This document shows positions 16,726-25,050 of a stretch of 45,627 nucleotides of DNA, piece after piece. This DNA is from Secundilactobacillus similis DSM 23365 = JCM 2765. Lineage in GTDB: Bacteria > Bacillota > Bacilli > Lactobacillales > Lactobacillaceae. The notes below the pieces were generated by a model. That model ran no database searches. It was not told where the DNA came from and was given only the letters and a program-made list of their open reading frames with translations. The stretch lies in the NCBI RefSeq assembly GCF_001311075.1, contig NZ_BBAD01000019.1:1-45627 (forward strand). Reading direction: 5' to 3'. Position 1 is the first letter of the stretch, and each line of letters opens with the position of its first letter. The position numbers and the translations under genes are program-made.

Positions 16726-17558
16726 CTACGCTGTCATTTCGCGAGCGAGTTGGCGGTAGTAACCAAGGGATTGGGGGTCTAATCGGAGCGTTTCTGCGAT
16801 GGTGCTATCCGATTGGGTTGAATGGGTCAACAGGTAGTTCACGATGGCACTCTGGTAGAGCCGGGTTGGTGTTAGCGGGAAGCCAAGTACCTTTGCATCG
16901 GGTTTGAGGTACTTGTGGAGTCCGGGCGAGGTGAGGTGCGGATCACCGCCAAAGCGCTGCTTCAAAAAGAGGTCCTGGCTGTGTTGACGTTGCTGAATGG
17001 TTGAATGAATTGCTGATATCGTTGCCAAAAGTCGGCTTCTGCGCCGGTAAGGGTGGTTGCGTCAAATTGGTCGTAAAAGCCAGGCGTTAAGAATTCTTTG
17101 GCCGGATAAAAGTGACTCAACAAAAGTAAACTCAACCGTGTATAAACGGCCAACGTTTCGTTAGCTAAAATATCGGGTAGTAGGTAAATCCATTTAGTTG
17201 ATGGCGTTTGTAATTGATCGTGTGATTTACCCTTTAACGTCACGGTGGGGTACTGCGGGATCAAATCGTGTGTGAAGAGGTATTTGAAATAAATGTTAAT
17301 GTGGGATAACACTTTGTTGTAGGTCCCGTTCGTAACTTGTCGTTCGTTGACTAGCATCGCGAGGTATTGCTCAACGTCGCGGTCTAATAGTGTTGCGACC
17401 CGGTGATCACGTTGATAACCGGTGTTGAAGTCGCTGAGGTAGCGGAACAGGTCGGTGAGGACCGAACTGTACTCGTCAATGGTGGCCTGTGCCAGTTCTT
17501 GAATGGTGAGGTACTGCTCGAAACTGTCCTGATAGGGATATTGGTTGGTGTGAGCCAT
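16726..17558 (-). CDS. Tyrosine-recombinase-like (XerD-like) protein (frameshifted here)
   Basis: Resembles the phage-integrase/Xer family: an N-terminal SAM-like DNA-binding core (SFEQYLTIQELAQATIDEYSSVLTDLFRYLSD...; NGTYNKVLSHINIYFKYL) and a degenerate C-terminal part (GFPLTPTRLYQSAIVNYLL...SLGYYRQLAREM). The catalytic HxxR is not intact (RLYQ at that position), so the protein may be a DNA-binding relative without strand exchange, as in the XerD-like proteins of lactic acid bacteria. The frame breaks near 17005; one missing base joins IQPF to QQRQHSQDLF and gives 277 residues. A perfect palindrome (17575-17593) lies just upstream, over the ribosome-binding region. Confidence 0.7.
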
Positions 17559-17574
17559 AGGTAATCACTTCCTT

Positions 17575-17593
17575 ATAAGTTACTTTAACTTAT
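17575..17593. promoter_or_regulatory. Perfect 8-bp-arm palindrome upstream of the recombinase-like gene
   Basis: ATAAGTTA-ctt-TAACTTAT lies 17 bp before the start codon. It could be an operator or a binding site of the encoded protein; no experiment-based assignment is possible from sequence. Confidence 0.5.
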
Positions 17594-17671
17594 TAGTGGT
17601 GCGAATGCTAGTGAGAAGCGCGTGATGCTGAAAGAAGCGTCAAAATTCAAATTTCGACTAGGGTAATAAAA

Positions 17672-17710
17672 TAGCGTCGCAGATTCCAATGGTAGGAATC
17701 TGCGACGCTA
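17672..17710. terminator. Intrinsic terminator after the lipoprotein gene
   Basis: A perfect 16-bp stem starting TAGCGTCGCAGATTCC with a 7-nt loop; the minus-strand product ends in ATTTTATT. Confidence 0.8.
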
Positions 17711-17740
17711 CTTTACTGATAATATGAAGCCTAATCGAAA

Positions 17741-18289
17741 TTAATTGGTTTCCACAAACACCGCATTCGTCTTATCTGAATCGACGTTCCGCACAGCCTT
17801 ATAACCGCTCATGTGGAGCTTGGTCTTGGTGTTGGTCCCCTTGGTAGTGGCCTTAACCGTTACCGTTTGAGTCATTGGGATGCCAGATAACTTACCAGAC
17901 AGCTTGATGACGGTCTGGTTGTTGCTGTTCTTGGTGAAGGTGTAGTTGACCGTCCCTTCTTTGTTCAATGCGCCAGCCTTTTTAGCGGCACTAAGTGACT
18001 TGTAGAATTTATCAACGTTGTACATCGTGGCCTTGCCAGTGGCTTTGTCAAAGGCAACGGCTTCAACGCCAGAGTTACTGTTGTGGTTGATTTTACCAGC
18101 TAGGTACCAGAACCCATCGCCCTTCAGCACCGTTGATTTAACGTCAGCGTGCTGCGTGGTCTTAGGTTCATTCTTAAAACTAGCTTGTTCGTTCTGTTTT
18201 GATTTGCTTTGGTTTCCGCAACCGGCCAAAACGATGGCCAGAACCGCGACAAGACTAACTAGGAAGGTCGTTGTCCGGGTTTTCTTCAT
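17741..18289 (-). CDS. Putative lipoprotein
   Basis: A 182-residue secreted lipoprotein: basic n-region (MKKTRTTT), hydrophobic core and lipobox LAGC with Cys about residue 24, so it should be anchored to the outer face of the membrane by diacylglyceryl modification. The mature part is Lys/Thr/Asn-rich and contains GDGFWYLAGKINHNSNSGVEAVAFDK. No enzyme motif is visible and no named family is recognised. ATG follows GAGGTGATT. It has its own terminator. Confidence 0.75.
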   Translation of the reverse strand: MKKTRTTTFLVSLVAVLAIVLAGCGNQSKSKQNEQASFKNEPKTTQHADVKSTVLKGDGFWYLAGKINHNSNSGVEAVAFDKATGKATMYNVDKFYKSLSAAKKAGALNKEGTVNYTFTKNSNNQTVIKLSGKLSGIPMTQTVTVKATTKGTNTKTKLHMSGYKAVRNVDSDKTNAVFVETN

Positions 18290-18426
18290 AAATAATCACC
18301 TCATTGATTTTGTGGCAAGTATAGCATAACTACGTAACAAGACGTTAATCGTTGTGTTAAGAAACGATTAAGAGTGTGGTTGAATAACTCAAACTTGGTA
18401 GGGGAGGTGGCGTCTGCCAGTTGCTG

Positions 18427-19266
18427 TTAGGAATTGCTGACGGTTGACTGACCAGTTTGGTAATCGATCGTCGCACCCGGTTGGACGTTGAAAATGTAGA
18501 TATTGAAGCGAATTTGTTGACTACCGATGGATTCAGCCTGCATGTGAACGCCACGGGCGAGTAGTTCGGTATTTCGAAATACCGGTGTGACCTGATAGCG
18601 GACGTAATCGCTCGGGTGCGACTTCAGGTAACTCGCAACGTCGGATTCGTAGTTTTCCATGCCCGGTGCGTTGAGTGATCGGGTGCCGGTCATCAGGTTC
18701 TTCGGGTTGTTATTTTGCCCGGTGAGCTGGTAACCAATCAAATGACTTCTATTATAGAGCCAGTCAGTTTTACCCTGATAGGTGATGCGCTTGTTGTGCC
18801 AGCCGGTTGGTGAGACGTAGAGCGGTTCGCGTTCAGCGGATGGCATGAGCGACTTGGCAAGGAGAGCGTCTGCACCGGTGACCCGGTTGAGTGAGTCAAG
18901 GTTGTGGTATTCTTGCCAGGCGCCTTTGCTGGTGCTCAGTTGTGCTTGTGTAAAGGTTGGCTGATCACCATTCACTTTGACGATTTGCTGATTTTTGTAG
19001 GTGAGGTTGGCCAGTTGACTAGTGCTACTGGCGGTAGTTTTACCGGTAGTCGTACTATTTGAATTCTTAGTGTCTGAACCGCCAGTAACCGACTGGATCA
19101 CGGACTGGGCTTTTTCCCGCCAGGCGGGTTGGCTGCTACTTGTTGCAGCTGTGTTTGATGATTGATTGCCGTTATCGCCAGTCGTCGAGACGACCCCGAC
19201 AATAATGGCGACAAAGACAACCAGATACGTGAAGACGGAACCTTTCCGTCGACGCCTTCTTGGCAT
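18427..19266 (-). CDS. endA: DNA/RNA non-specific endonuclease, EndA-like
   Basis: A 279-residue membrane-anchored nuclease related to streptococcal DNA-entry nuclease EndA, which degrades one strand during DNA uptake or releases nucleotides from external DNA. Seen: a basic N-terminus (MPRRRRRKGS), one transmembrane anchor (about residues 11-27), a Ser/Thr-rich linker (28-85), and a catalytic core with DWLYNRSHLIGYQLTG (His of the DRGH-type site, here NRSH) and NLMTGTRSLNAPGM (metal-binding Asn). ATG follows AGGAGG. Element A lies 77 bp upstream, so its promoter must sit in that short gap or within the element. Confidence 0.88.
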   Translation of the reverse strand: MPRRRRRKGSVFTYLVVFVAIIVGVVSTTGDNGNQSSNTAATSSSQPAWREKAQSVIQSVTGGSDTKNSNSTTTGKTTASSTSQLANLTYKNQQIVKVNGDQPTFTQAQLSTSKGAWQEYHNLDSLNRVTGADALLAKSLMPSAEREPLYVSPTGWHNKRITYQGKTDWLYNRSHLIGYQLTGQNNNPKNLMTGTRSLNAPGMENYESDVASYLKSHPSDYVRYQVTPVFRNTELLARGVHMQAESIGSQQIRFNIYIFNVQPGATIDYQTGQSTVSNS

Positions 19267-19343
19267 GGTGAATTCCTCCTGTTTATGATGATGTATTTAG
19301 TTTAACAGGAAACGTATGTTCGTGCGAGTGAATTTTTAATTGT

Positions 19344-20155
19344 CGCTTGTGTCCAGCGTAAGCATTCTTGTGTTTAGTTTGTGAAGTGAGATTTGTGTGA
19401 ACTGACGATTCCGGTAAGCGACTAGGTTCCTGCTGTGGGGCCGGTCTGAGCCGAAGAGCGGTCTCAGACCTCAAATGTAAGCCTCGCCAAGCCCCGTGCG
19501 AGTCTTACATTTGTCCCCGATAATTGGCGGTTGTTGGAAGACCATCAACAACCACCAATTATCGCGACACAGCATACACCTAGTCGCTTACCTGCATCTC
19601 ACGTTGCGCAATTCGGCACTATCGCAGAATATCTCAAAACGCGTTGAACGGCAACGTTAGCTTATCAAATCAGCACAAACGTGACGGTCAACTGATGAAG
19701 CTCAGCATCACGCAACCGTTGATTCATTGCGGTTACTAAACATTGACCATAATTGCTTCTGCAGTTGTCGAGTTATCGTCTAATGTTGCCGGTAGACAGT
19801 TTCGTCAACTTCAACATGTGACAGTCAACGGTTCTGGTTGCCAACAGCGCACCATGTAGCGGGAGGTGGAGGCGCGCGAGGCTCAGCAGTGTCGGTATGA
19901 CTTAAGCAGTCGTAGTCCGCGGGGTTCGGGCTGCGAGTGCTTTAGTCATACGCGGGTCCGGAGAGATCCGGCACGGAAGTGGTCTTCTTCCGTTCCTAGC
20001 TCGTAGGCCCGCGACCCAGCGAAGCTTGGAAGCCTATCTGGCCACTGCGTTCCAGCCTCGCATAGCGCTGGAACCTCCCGCGGCATTCTCCCACTATTAG
20101 AAAACCAGAATCACTGAACTTCACAAACTAAACATACTTACGCTGGACACAAACG
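19344..20155. mobile_element. 812-bp non-coding structured element, copy A
   Basis: Bounded by inverted repeats cgcttgtgtccagcgtaag (19344-19362) and cttacgctggacacaaacg (20137-20155). Copy B at 32036-32850 has the same core in reverse orientation. No ORF is shared by the copies. The left domain is a branched structure closed by CGGTAAGCGACTAGG (19412) with CCTAGTCGCTTACC (19579); it holds hairpins at 19441-19470, 19473-19512 and 19519-19564. The right domain is closed by GCGGGAGGT with ACCTCCCGC and holds GTATGACTTAAGCA/TGCTTTAGTCATAC and ACGGAAG/CTTCCGT hairpins. No transposase is encoded. Confidence 0.75.
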
Positions 20156-20250
20156 TAAGAAAAATATGTTCAACACATCAAAAACCAGTACAATAGAAAC
20201 GGCAGTAAGATTCATAATAGTAATAACGTAACTCAGAAAGGAATAGACAG

Positions 20251-21123
20251 ATGCGATTAGGGAGTATTGAAGCCGGCGGGACGAAGTTTGTTTGTGCCGT
20301 TGGTGATGAACAGTTTCACGTGTTAGACCGGACGCAGTTTCCAACGACAACGCCGGCGGAGACGTTAGCGAAAACGGTGGCGTATTTTAAACAATTTGAG
20401 GACGAACTAGATGCGTTAAGCATTGCGTCGTTTGGTCCGATTGAGATTCGATCACAAGCACCACAGTATGGCTACATAACAAATACGCCGAAGCCCAATT
20501 GGCCCTATACGGACTTCTTGGGAACGTTGAAGGCGGCACTAAACATACCGATTTATTGGACAACGGATGTGAATGGGTCGGCATATGGTGAATACGTGGC
20601 GTTACCAGAGGCGCAGCGGCCACGATCACTGGTGTATTTTACGATTGGTACCGGCGTTGGGGCTGGTGAACTCGTGAACGGCGACTTTTTGGGTGAATTA
20701 GGGCACCCAGAAGTGGGGCACGTTCGTTTGAAGCGGCACCCGGATGACTTAGATTTTGCGGGCATCTGTCCCTACCACGGCGATTGCTTGGAAGGCTTAG
20801 TTGCGGGGCCGACGTTTGAAGCTCGGTTGGGGAAGCCCGGTGTTGAAGTGCCACTCAGTGATCACGTTTGGGATATCATGGCCTACTATATCGCGCAGGC
20901 GGCGGTTCAAGAAACGCTGATGTTGCGACCCAATAAAATTGTCTTTGGTGGCGGCGTCATCAGTGAACCATTCATGGAAAAGATTCGGGAACAGTTTGCG
21001 CAATTAATGAATGGCTATGCCGAAGTGGGGGCGTTGACCGACTACCTCACGATGCCGGTCGTTCCTGAAAATGGCTCAGCAACGGTTGGTAATTTTGCAC
21101 TCGCAAAACGACTTTTAGGGTAG
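20251..21123 (+). CDS. scrK: ROK-family fructokinase
   Basis: A 290-residue sugar kinase that phosphorylates fructose (possibly also mannose) with ATP in the cytoplasm. Seen: N-terminal ATP phosphate loop GSIEAGGTKFVCAVG, the sugar-binding region TTDVNGSAYGEY, FTIGTGVGAGELVNG, and the ROK zinc site ELGHPEVGHVRLKRHPDD with CPYHGDCLEG (His and three-Cys type region), then KIVFGGGVIS. ATG follows AGAAAGGA. It is alone, without sucrose transport or hydrolase genes nearby, so its pathway role is to feed free fructose into glycolysis or the phosphoketolase pathway. Confidence 0.9.
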   Translation: MRLGSIEAGGTKFVCAVGDEQFHVLDRTQFPTTTPAETLAKTVAYFKQFEDELDALSIASFGPIEIRSQAPQYGYITNTPKPNWPYTDFLGTLKAALNIPIYWTTDVNGSAYGEYVALPEAQRPRSLVYFTIGTGVGAGELVNGDFLGELGHPEVGHVRLKRHPDDLDFAGICPYHGDCLEGLVAGPTFEARLGKPGVEVPLSDHVWDIMAYYIAQAAVQETLMLRPNKIVFGGGVISEPFMEKIREQFAQLMNGYAEVGALTDYLTMPVVPENGSATVGNFALAKRLLG

Positions 21124-21204
21124 TTTTAGTCGGTTACTATCAGTAATTACGCGGTTATTGAAAAAATGTTTGAAAAAGAAGAATTTTTTTCGACTATCGG
21201 GTTG

Positions 21205-21220
21205 TGTTTCACGTGAAACA
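21205..21220. other. parS site (ParB/Spo0J binding), perfect
   Basis: TGTTTCACGTGAAACA, an exact match to the Firmicutes parS consensus. It lies between the fructokinase and the secreted-protein gene. ParB nucleates here for origin segregation and SMC loading. It agrees with the origin-proximal gene order of this window. Confidence 0.9.
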
Positions 21221-21262
21221 AGTTCTATGATGAGAGGGAAGTTATAATTGAATAGGGGAGTG

Positions 21263-22384
21263 ATGAAACTGAGACGATTAAGATGGTTAATGGTCAGTTT
21301 CATGAGTGTTTTAGTTGGTTTAGCACTTGTTCGGCCGTTAGGGGCGGCTGCCAAGTGGGTCGTTGTGCACCAAGCGTCATCCGGGCTGGTCGTGCACCGG
21401 TCAAGTATGCGCCGGGTTAACAACAGCCGGGTACACTACGTTAAAGTACCCAAGTCATATGCGCACGTTAAGAAGACGAGCGCCACGCATGAAATTAAGG
21501 CAACCAAGGGTAAGGCGGTCACGTTTAAGACCAAATACCTGTTGCCATACCCTGGTAAAAATGGTCAACGCTGGGGGAATCCTCAGTCGATCGCCATTTC
21601 CAAGAGTAATTATATGTATATCGTGTATTGTCCAACCAACGTTAAGAACCGTGGTCGAATCGTCCGGTTTGATATGGCGTTGTTAGCGAAGCTTGGCGTG
21701 GACAAGTCACCGAAGGTATTGCAGTCGGCTTACGTGAAGCACCATGGTCGGTATTCAGCAAGTCAAAAGCGGATCCAAAAGGCCATTAAGGTTGGCCCAA
21801 CGTTTACGACGGGTCACGGGCAGTCATTAGCTTACAACTACAAGACAAAAGCCTTATACATGTGGCGTGATACGGAAAAGAGCGCCCGAGTCCCAACGAG
21901 TATGTGGGGCGTTATTCAGCACATTGATTCTAAATCTTTGCGGCCAGACCGAGCAGTTCGGTTCCGGTTAGCCTCTGGCGGGATGCGGGTACCAGGTGGC
22001 CACACCTTGGCATTTGATAAATCCGGTAACGCCTACTTCTGGAGTAATCCGGGAATCGGCGGCTACGTCTATAAAGGAAAGATTAGCGCGCATCACGTCA
22101 AATTCCGGCTAACGAGTCAGATTTTAAGACATATTCCGGGCACCCGGATTCAAAGTATGGGCTATAATCCAGTGCGTCACCGGCTATACATGGTGTCGGA
22201 TGGCTCAATCGCAAGCTTCCCAACCAAGCGACTTAACGGCCGTGGCTCACTGACGAATGGCAGTTTCGAATGGTCAGGCTTGTCACCAAAGCGTGAGTTA
22301 GAAGGCTTGGCCTACGATAGTGCGGGTCATGGCTACTTGCTGACGAATCATAATCCGGAAGTGTTGGTGGCGAATAAATATTAG
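21263..22384 (+). CDS. Secreted protein with repeated beta-propeller-like segments, unknown function
   Basis: A 373-residue exported protein. Seen: a basic n-region (MKLRRLRW), a hydrophobic core and a signal-peptidase site near PLGAAA-KW, then a Lys/Arg/His-rich mature part. Repeated SLAYNYKTKALYMW, TLAFDKSGNAYFW, SMGYNPVRHRLYM and GLAYDSAGHGYLL segments look like blades of a beta-propeller. ATG 21263 follows GGGGAG. Similar extracellular proteins occur in lactobacilli, but I cannot name a function. The TAG stop is directly followed by hairpin repeat R8. Confidence 0.75.
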   Translation: MKLRRLRWLMVSFMSVLVGLALVRPLGAAAKWVVVHQASSGLVVHRSSMRRVNNSRVHYVKVPKSYAHVKKTSATHEIKATKGKAVTFKTKYLLPYPGKNGQRWGNPQSIAISKSNYMYIVYCPTNVKNRGRIVRFDMALLAKLGVDKSPKVLQSAYVKHHGRYSASQKRIQKAIKVGPTFTTGHGQSLAYNYKTKALYMWRDTEKSARVPTSMWGVIQHIDSKSLRPDRAVRFRLASGGMRVPGGHTLAFDKSGNAYFWSNPGIGGYVYKGKISAHHVKFRLTSQILRHIPGTRIQSMGYNPVRHRLYMVSDGSIASFPTKRLNGRGSLTNGSFEWSGLSPKRELEGLAYDSAGHGYLLTNHNPEVLVANKY

Positions 22385-22516
22385 AGTGCGGAGAGAGGCG
22401 GTTAAAGAACGGCGTGTAAGGTGACTCCAGTGAAAGCGCCCGGGTTTGGCGGTTTTACTGGAGTCGCCTTACACATCGTTCTTTGCCTCTCGGAGCACAT
22501 TTAGTCTCGAGGACAG
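22382..22516. repeat. Long hairpin repeat R8
   Basis: It begins at the TAG stop of the secreted-protein gene. The outer helix GAGAGGC pairs with GCCTCTC, and the inner helix GTAAGGTGACTCCAGT pairs with ACTGGAGTCGCCTTAC with one G-U pair. The tail tttagtctcgaggaca is shared with R9. Confidence 0.85.
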
Positions 22517-22554
22517 CAACGAGGTTACGCTAGATCAACCACAAAGCAAAACCA

Positions 22555-22604
22555 CAAAAAAGGCACCACAACACTCAACTTATCGAGCGTTGCGGTGCCT
22601 TTTC
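22555..22604. terminator. Bidirectional intrinsic terminator
   Basis: AAGGCACC(a)CAACACTC aacttatc GAGCGTTGCGGTGCCTTTT, between the secreted-protein gene and the small minus-strand ORF. Confidence 0.85.
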
Positions 22605-22612
22605 AATCACAA

Positions 22613-22756
22613 TCAACGATTATTATAACGGTAAATCGCGAACAGCACGATTGCCAACAGGAACCCAATCCCTAAAACCGGGTTGTCCCGAAACAACCAG
22701 TGAAAGATGCGGAAGGTCCCTAAGCCGTGGATACCGCCGATGAGTGGGGTGAACAT
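22613..22756 (-). CDS. 47-residue membrane protein
   Basis: A short ORF starting at ATG 22756 after AAGAAGG. The product begins MFTPLIGGIHGLGTFRIFHW and ends with one transmembrane helix (PVLGIGFLLAIVLFAIYRY) and a basic NNR tail, a normal N-out/C-in topology signal. Codon use is clean, and a good terminator follows 9 bp after the stop, which supports a real gene. No function can be assigned. It is divergent from cardiolipin synthase. Confidence 0.7.
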   Translation of the reverse strand: MFTPLIGGIHGLGTFRIFHWLFRDNPVLGIGFLLAIVLFAIYRYNNR

Positions 22757-22931
22757 GTGCGTGCCTTCTTTCGGTAGTGGTCGTTAAACCAGAATGTTAT
22801 AATCAAAATAAGTTGAACTAACGGGTCGTTAGCGCATGACTGAAGTGACCGTCTATGACGGTAGTTGACGTCATTATAGATGATGTTGGCGGCTATCTCA
22901 ACTCTAGGATGTAGTGGATAGGAGGAGACGG

Positions 22932-24384
22932 ATGGTCATTACGTTAACGATGATTGGCGAGTTGATCTACTTGGTCAACGTTGTGGTTGCCATTATCATG
23001 GTATTTCGACAACGGCGCGATATTGCGGCGATTTGGGCGTGGCTGCTGGTCCTGTTATTGTTGCCGGTGGTTGGGTTTGTGCTATACGCCTTTTTGGGGC
23101 GGCAATTACCGCAGGGCAAATTATTTAAAGTTAAAAGTGATACCCAGTTAGAAATGGCGGATCTATTGGCGAAGCAGCGGCAGGCATTAGGGAATGAGCA
23201 GCTACCAGCAGATGAGGTATCCACTTCGGTTCAGGAGTTGGTTCAAATGTTTATGACGGCCAACGATGCTTTCTTGGCCCGGAAAAACCGGGTTAAACTT
23301 ATCGCGGATGGGCACGAGTTATTCCATCATATGATAGAAGATATTGAGCGTGCGAAGAGTAGCGTGCACGTGGAATTTTATACGTTTTATAACGATCAGA
23401 TTGGGCGAGAACTGCGCGACTTATTGGTTCGAAAAGCGCAATCGGGAGTTGAGGTTCGGGTGATCTATGATCCGTTTGGGTCGTTGGGCACGTACCGGTC
23501 GTTTTTTAAACCATTACGAGAAGCGGGCGGTTATGCGGAGCCGTTTCTGGCCCACGCGATGATCTGGGACTTCCGGTTAAACTTTCGGAATCACCGGAAA
23601 ATCGTGGTGGTTGATGGTAAAATCGGCTACGTCGGCGGCTATAACGTGGGTGACCAGTATCTCGGCCGAAAAGCGAAATTTGGCTACTGGCGTGACACTC
23701 ATTTGCGTTTGACGGGCTCTGGCGTTTTCGGGCTACAGGGACGATTTATTCAAGATTGGAACGCCACGGCCCATGCGGGGGCACTGCCAGCGGACCGCAT
23801 CGTTGCCAAATACTTCCCACTGACCCACGTCAAGGGCGAAACCAACCTCCAAATTGTGACGAGTGGCCCGGATTCAGAGTTGCAACAAATCAAAATGGGG
23901 TACATCAAACTGATCCAAACAGCTAAAAAACGAGTTTGGCTGCAGACCCCGTATTTAATTCCTGACGATAGCGTGATGGACGCCCTTAAAATTGCAATCA
24001 TGGCGGGCGTTGACGTGCGAATCATGATCCCTGCATGCCGGATCATCCGTTTGTCTACCGGGCGACACAGTACTATGCGCATGAGTTAGCCAAATTCGGC
24101 GCGAAATTTTCTACTATCAAAACGGCTTCATGCACGCCAAAACGATGGTGGTGGACGACCAATTTGCATCGGTGGGGTCAGCTAATCTGGATTACCGCAG
24201 TTTCAAACTGAATTTTGAAGTCAACGCCTTTTTGTACGACCAAAAATTGGCTGGTGAGCTTGCTGAATTATTTAAAAATGATGAACTAAAAAGCCAATTA
24301 GTGACGGTGGAGCTATTTGAACAACAGTCCGGCTGGTTGCGGTTCAAGCAGAGTTTTTCACGCCTATTATCGCCTGTTTTATAG
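22932..24384 (+). CDS. cls: Cardiolipin synthase (two frameshifts here)
   Basis: Membrane enzyme joining two phosphatidylglycerols into cardiolipin and glycerol. Start ATG 22932 follows AGGAGG (22920-22925). Seen: two N-terminal transmembrane helices (about residues 4-22 and 32-52), then two phospholipase-D HKD motifs: NHRKIVVVDGKIGYVGGYNVGD and MHAKTMVVDDQFASVGSANLD. The frame breaks near 24035 (IMIPA-MPDHPF, one A missing) and near 24108 (GAK-IFYYQNGF, one A missing from an A-run). With both bases restored the protein has 484 residues, the family norm. These are best read as homopolymer sequencing errors. Confidence 0.93.
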
Positions 24385-24455
24385 ATTCTAGAAACGTTGT
24401 TATACCGGCGTTTACAAAACAAGTTAAAAAAATCACAAAATCCGAAGCAAAATGC

Positions 24456-24484
24456 TTGTAATCGGTTCCAAAACAGGTTATGAT
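24456..24484 (+). promoter_or_regulatory. Promoter of a candidate non-coding RNA
   Basis: TTGTAA (24456-24461), a 17-bp spacer and TATGAT (24479-24484). Transcription would start near 24491 and no gene follows on this strand before a terminator at 24907-24948. Confidence 0.65.
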
Positions 24485-24490
24485 ATCCAT

Positions 24491-24948
24491 GGAAGGTTAG
24501 ATAAGACCAATTCAGAACCATAGTAGTATCGTTGCTGTGAAGTAACAGAAGTCCATTGGTCAAGTGTTGTATACCAATTGATGGTAGTAGGATGTTGATG
24601 TTTCTGGGTAACACTTGCAGTACTGTTGTTGGCGGATGTTCATGTTTAATGAGGCGTCGAATAACAGAAGATGGAATCGGTGTTCGATGGTAACCCTCCC
24701 GTCATATGCAGAGTCCCAAGCAAAACGATCAAACAGATTTAGCGTCATTAGAATCAAATTGGTCATAACCTTCTACAGGTACGAAAGGTCGCGTTAGTTA
24801 GTAACTGCGACCGGTTATAAGCTCCATGTTTCAAGATTCAAGTTTTATGTTTCAAGAGTCATGCGTTAAGCTTCAAGTACCAAGTACCAAGTACCAAGCT
24901 TAAAGGGTTCCCTCGGTGATAACGATTATTGCTGAGGGAATCTTTTTT
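24491..24948 (+). ncRNA. Candidate ~455-nt structured non-coding RNA
   Basis: It is delimited by a promoter and an intrinsic terminator, with no coding potential. Helices visible: GACCAAT with ATTGGTC (about 24507 and 24555), AAGTGTT with AACACTT (about 24562 and 24609), TCGAA with TTCGA (about 24657 and 24684), GGTCGC with GCGACC (24787-24812), and TTAAGCTT with AAGCTTAA (24866, 24896), whose loop holds three copies of CAAGTAC. It lacks hallmarks of tmRNA, RNase P RNA and 6S RNA that I can recognise. Confidence 0.5.
24907..24948 (+). terminator. Intrinsic terminator of the candidate ncRNA
   Basis: TTCCCTC(g)G...(tg)GAGGGAA hairpin followed by TCTTTTTT. Confidence 0.8.
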
Positions 24949-24979
24949 GCGTTGCATTTTATTACGACAAAAAAGTAAC

Positions 24980-25038
24980 GCAAAACAGCCTCGAACCGGC
25001 ACGCTCATTTGAGCTGTGCGGATTCGAAGCTGTTTTTA
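24980..25038. terminator. Terminator of the NAD(P)-binding protein gene
   Basis: AACAGC...TCGAA..CCGGCAC and GTGCGG..TTCGA..GCTGTT arms; on the minus strand the product ends in a T-run after the 25051 gene. Confidence 0.75.
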
Positions 25039-25050
25039 AGTTAAATTCAA

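Noticed and set aside
16726-17558. Prophage or integrative-element integrase
   Set aside because: No phage or conjugation genes, no tRNA attachment site, and the catalytic motif is degenerate.
19283-19474. ORF at the left end of element A
   Set aside because: The frame is not preserved in copy B, and it lacks a start signal.
19344-20155. Element A as a known insertion sequence
   Set aside because: No transposase fragment in any frame, no clear target duplication, and compensatory changes in helices argue against a simple IS remnant.
22932-24384. Programmed frameshifting in cls
   Set aside because: No slippery heptamer with a downstream structure at the two break points, and cardiolipin synthases are not known to use it; single missing bases explain it.
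24491-24948. tmRNA, RNase P RNA or 6S RNA
   Set aside because: The characteristic conserved segments of these RNAs are not visible; the candidate is kept only as an unassigned structured RNA.
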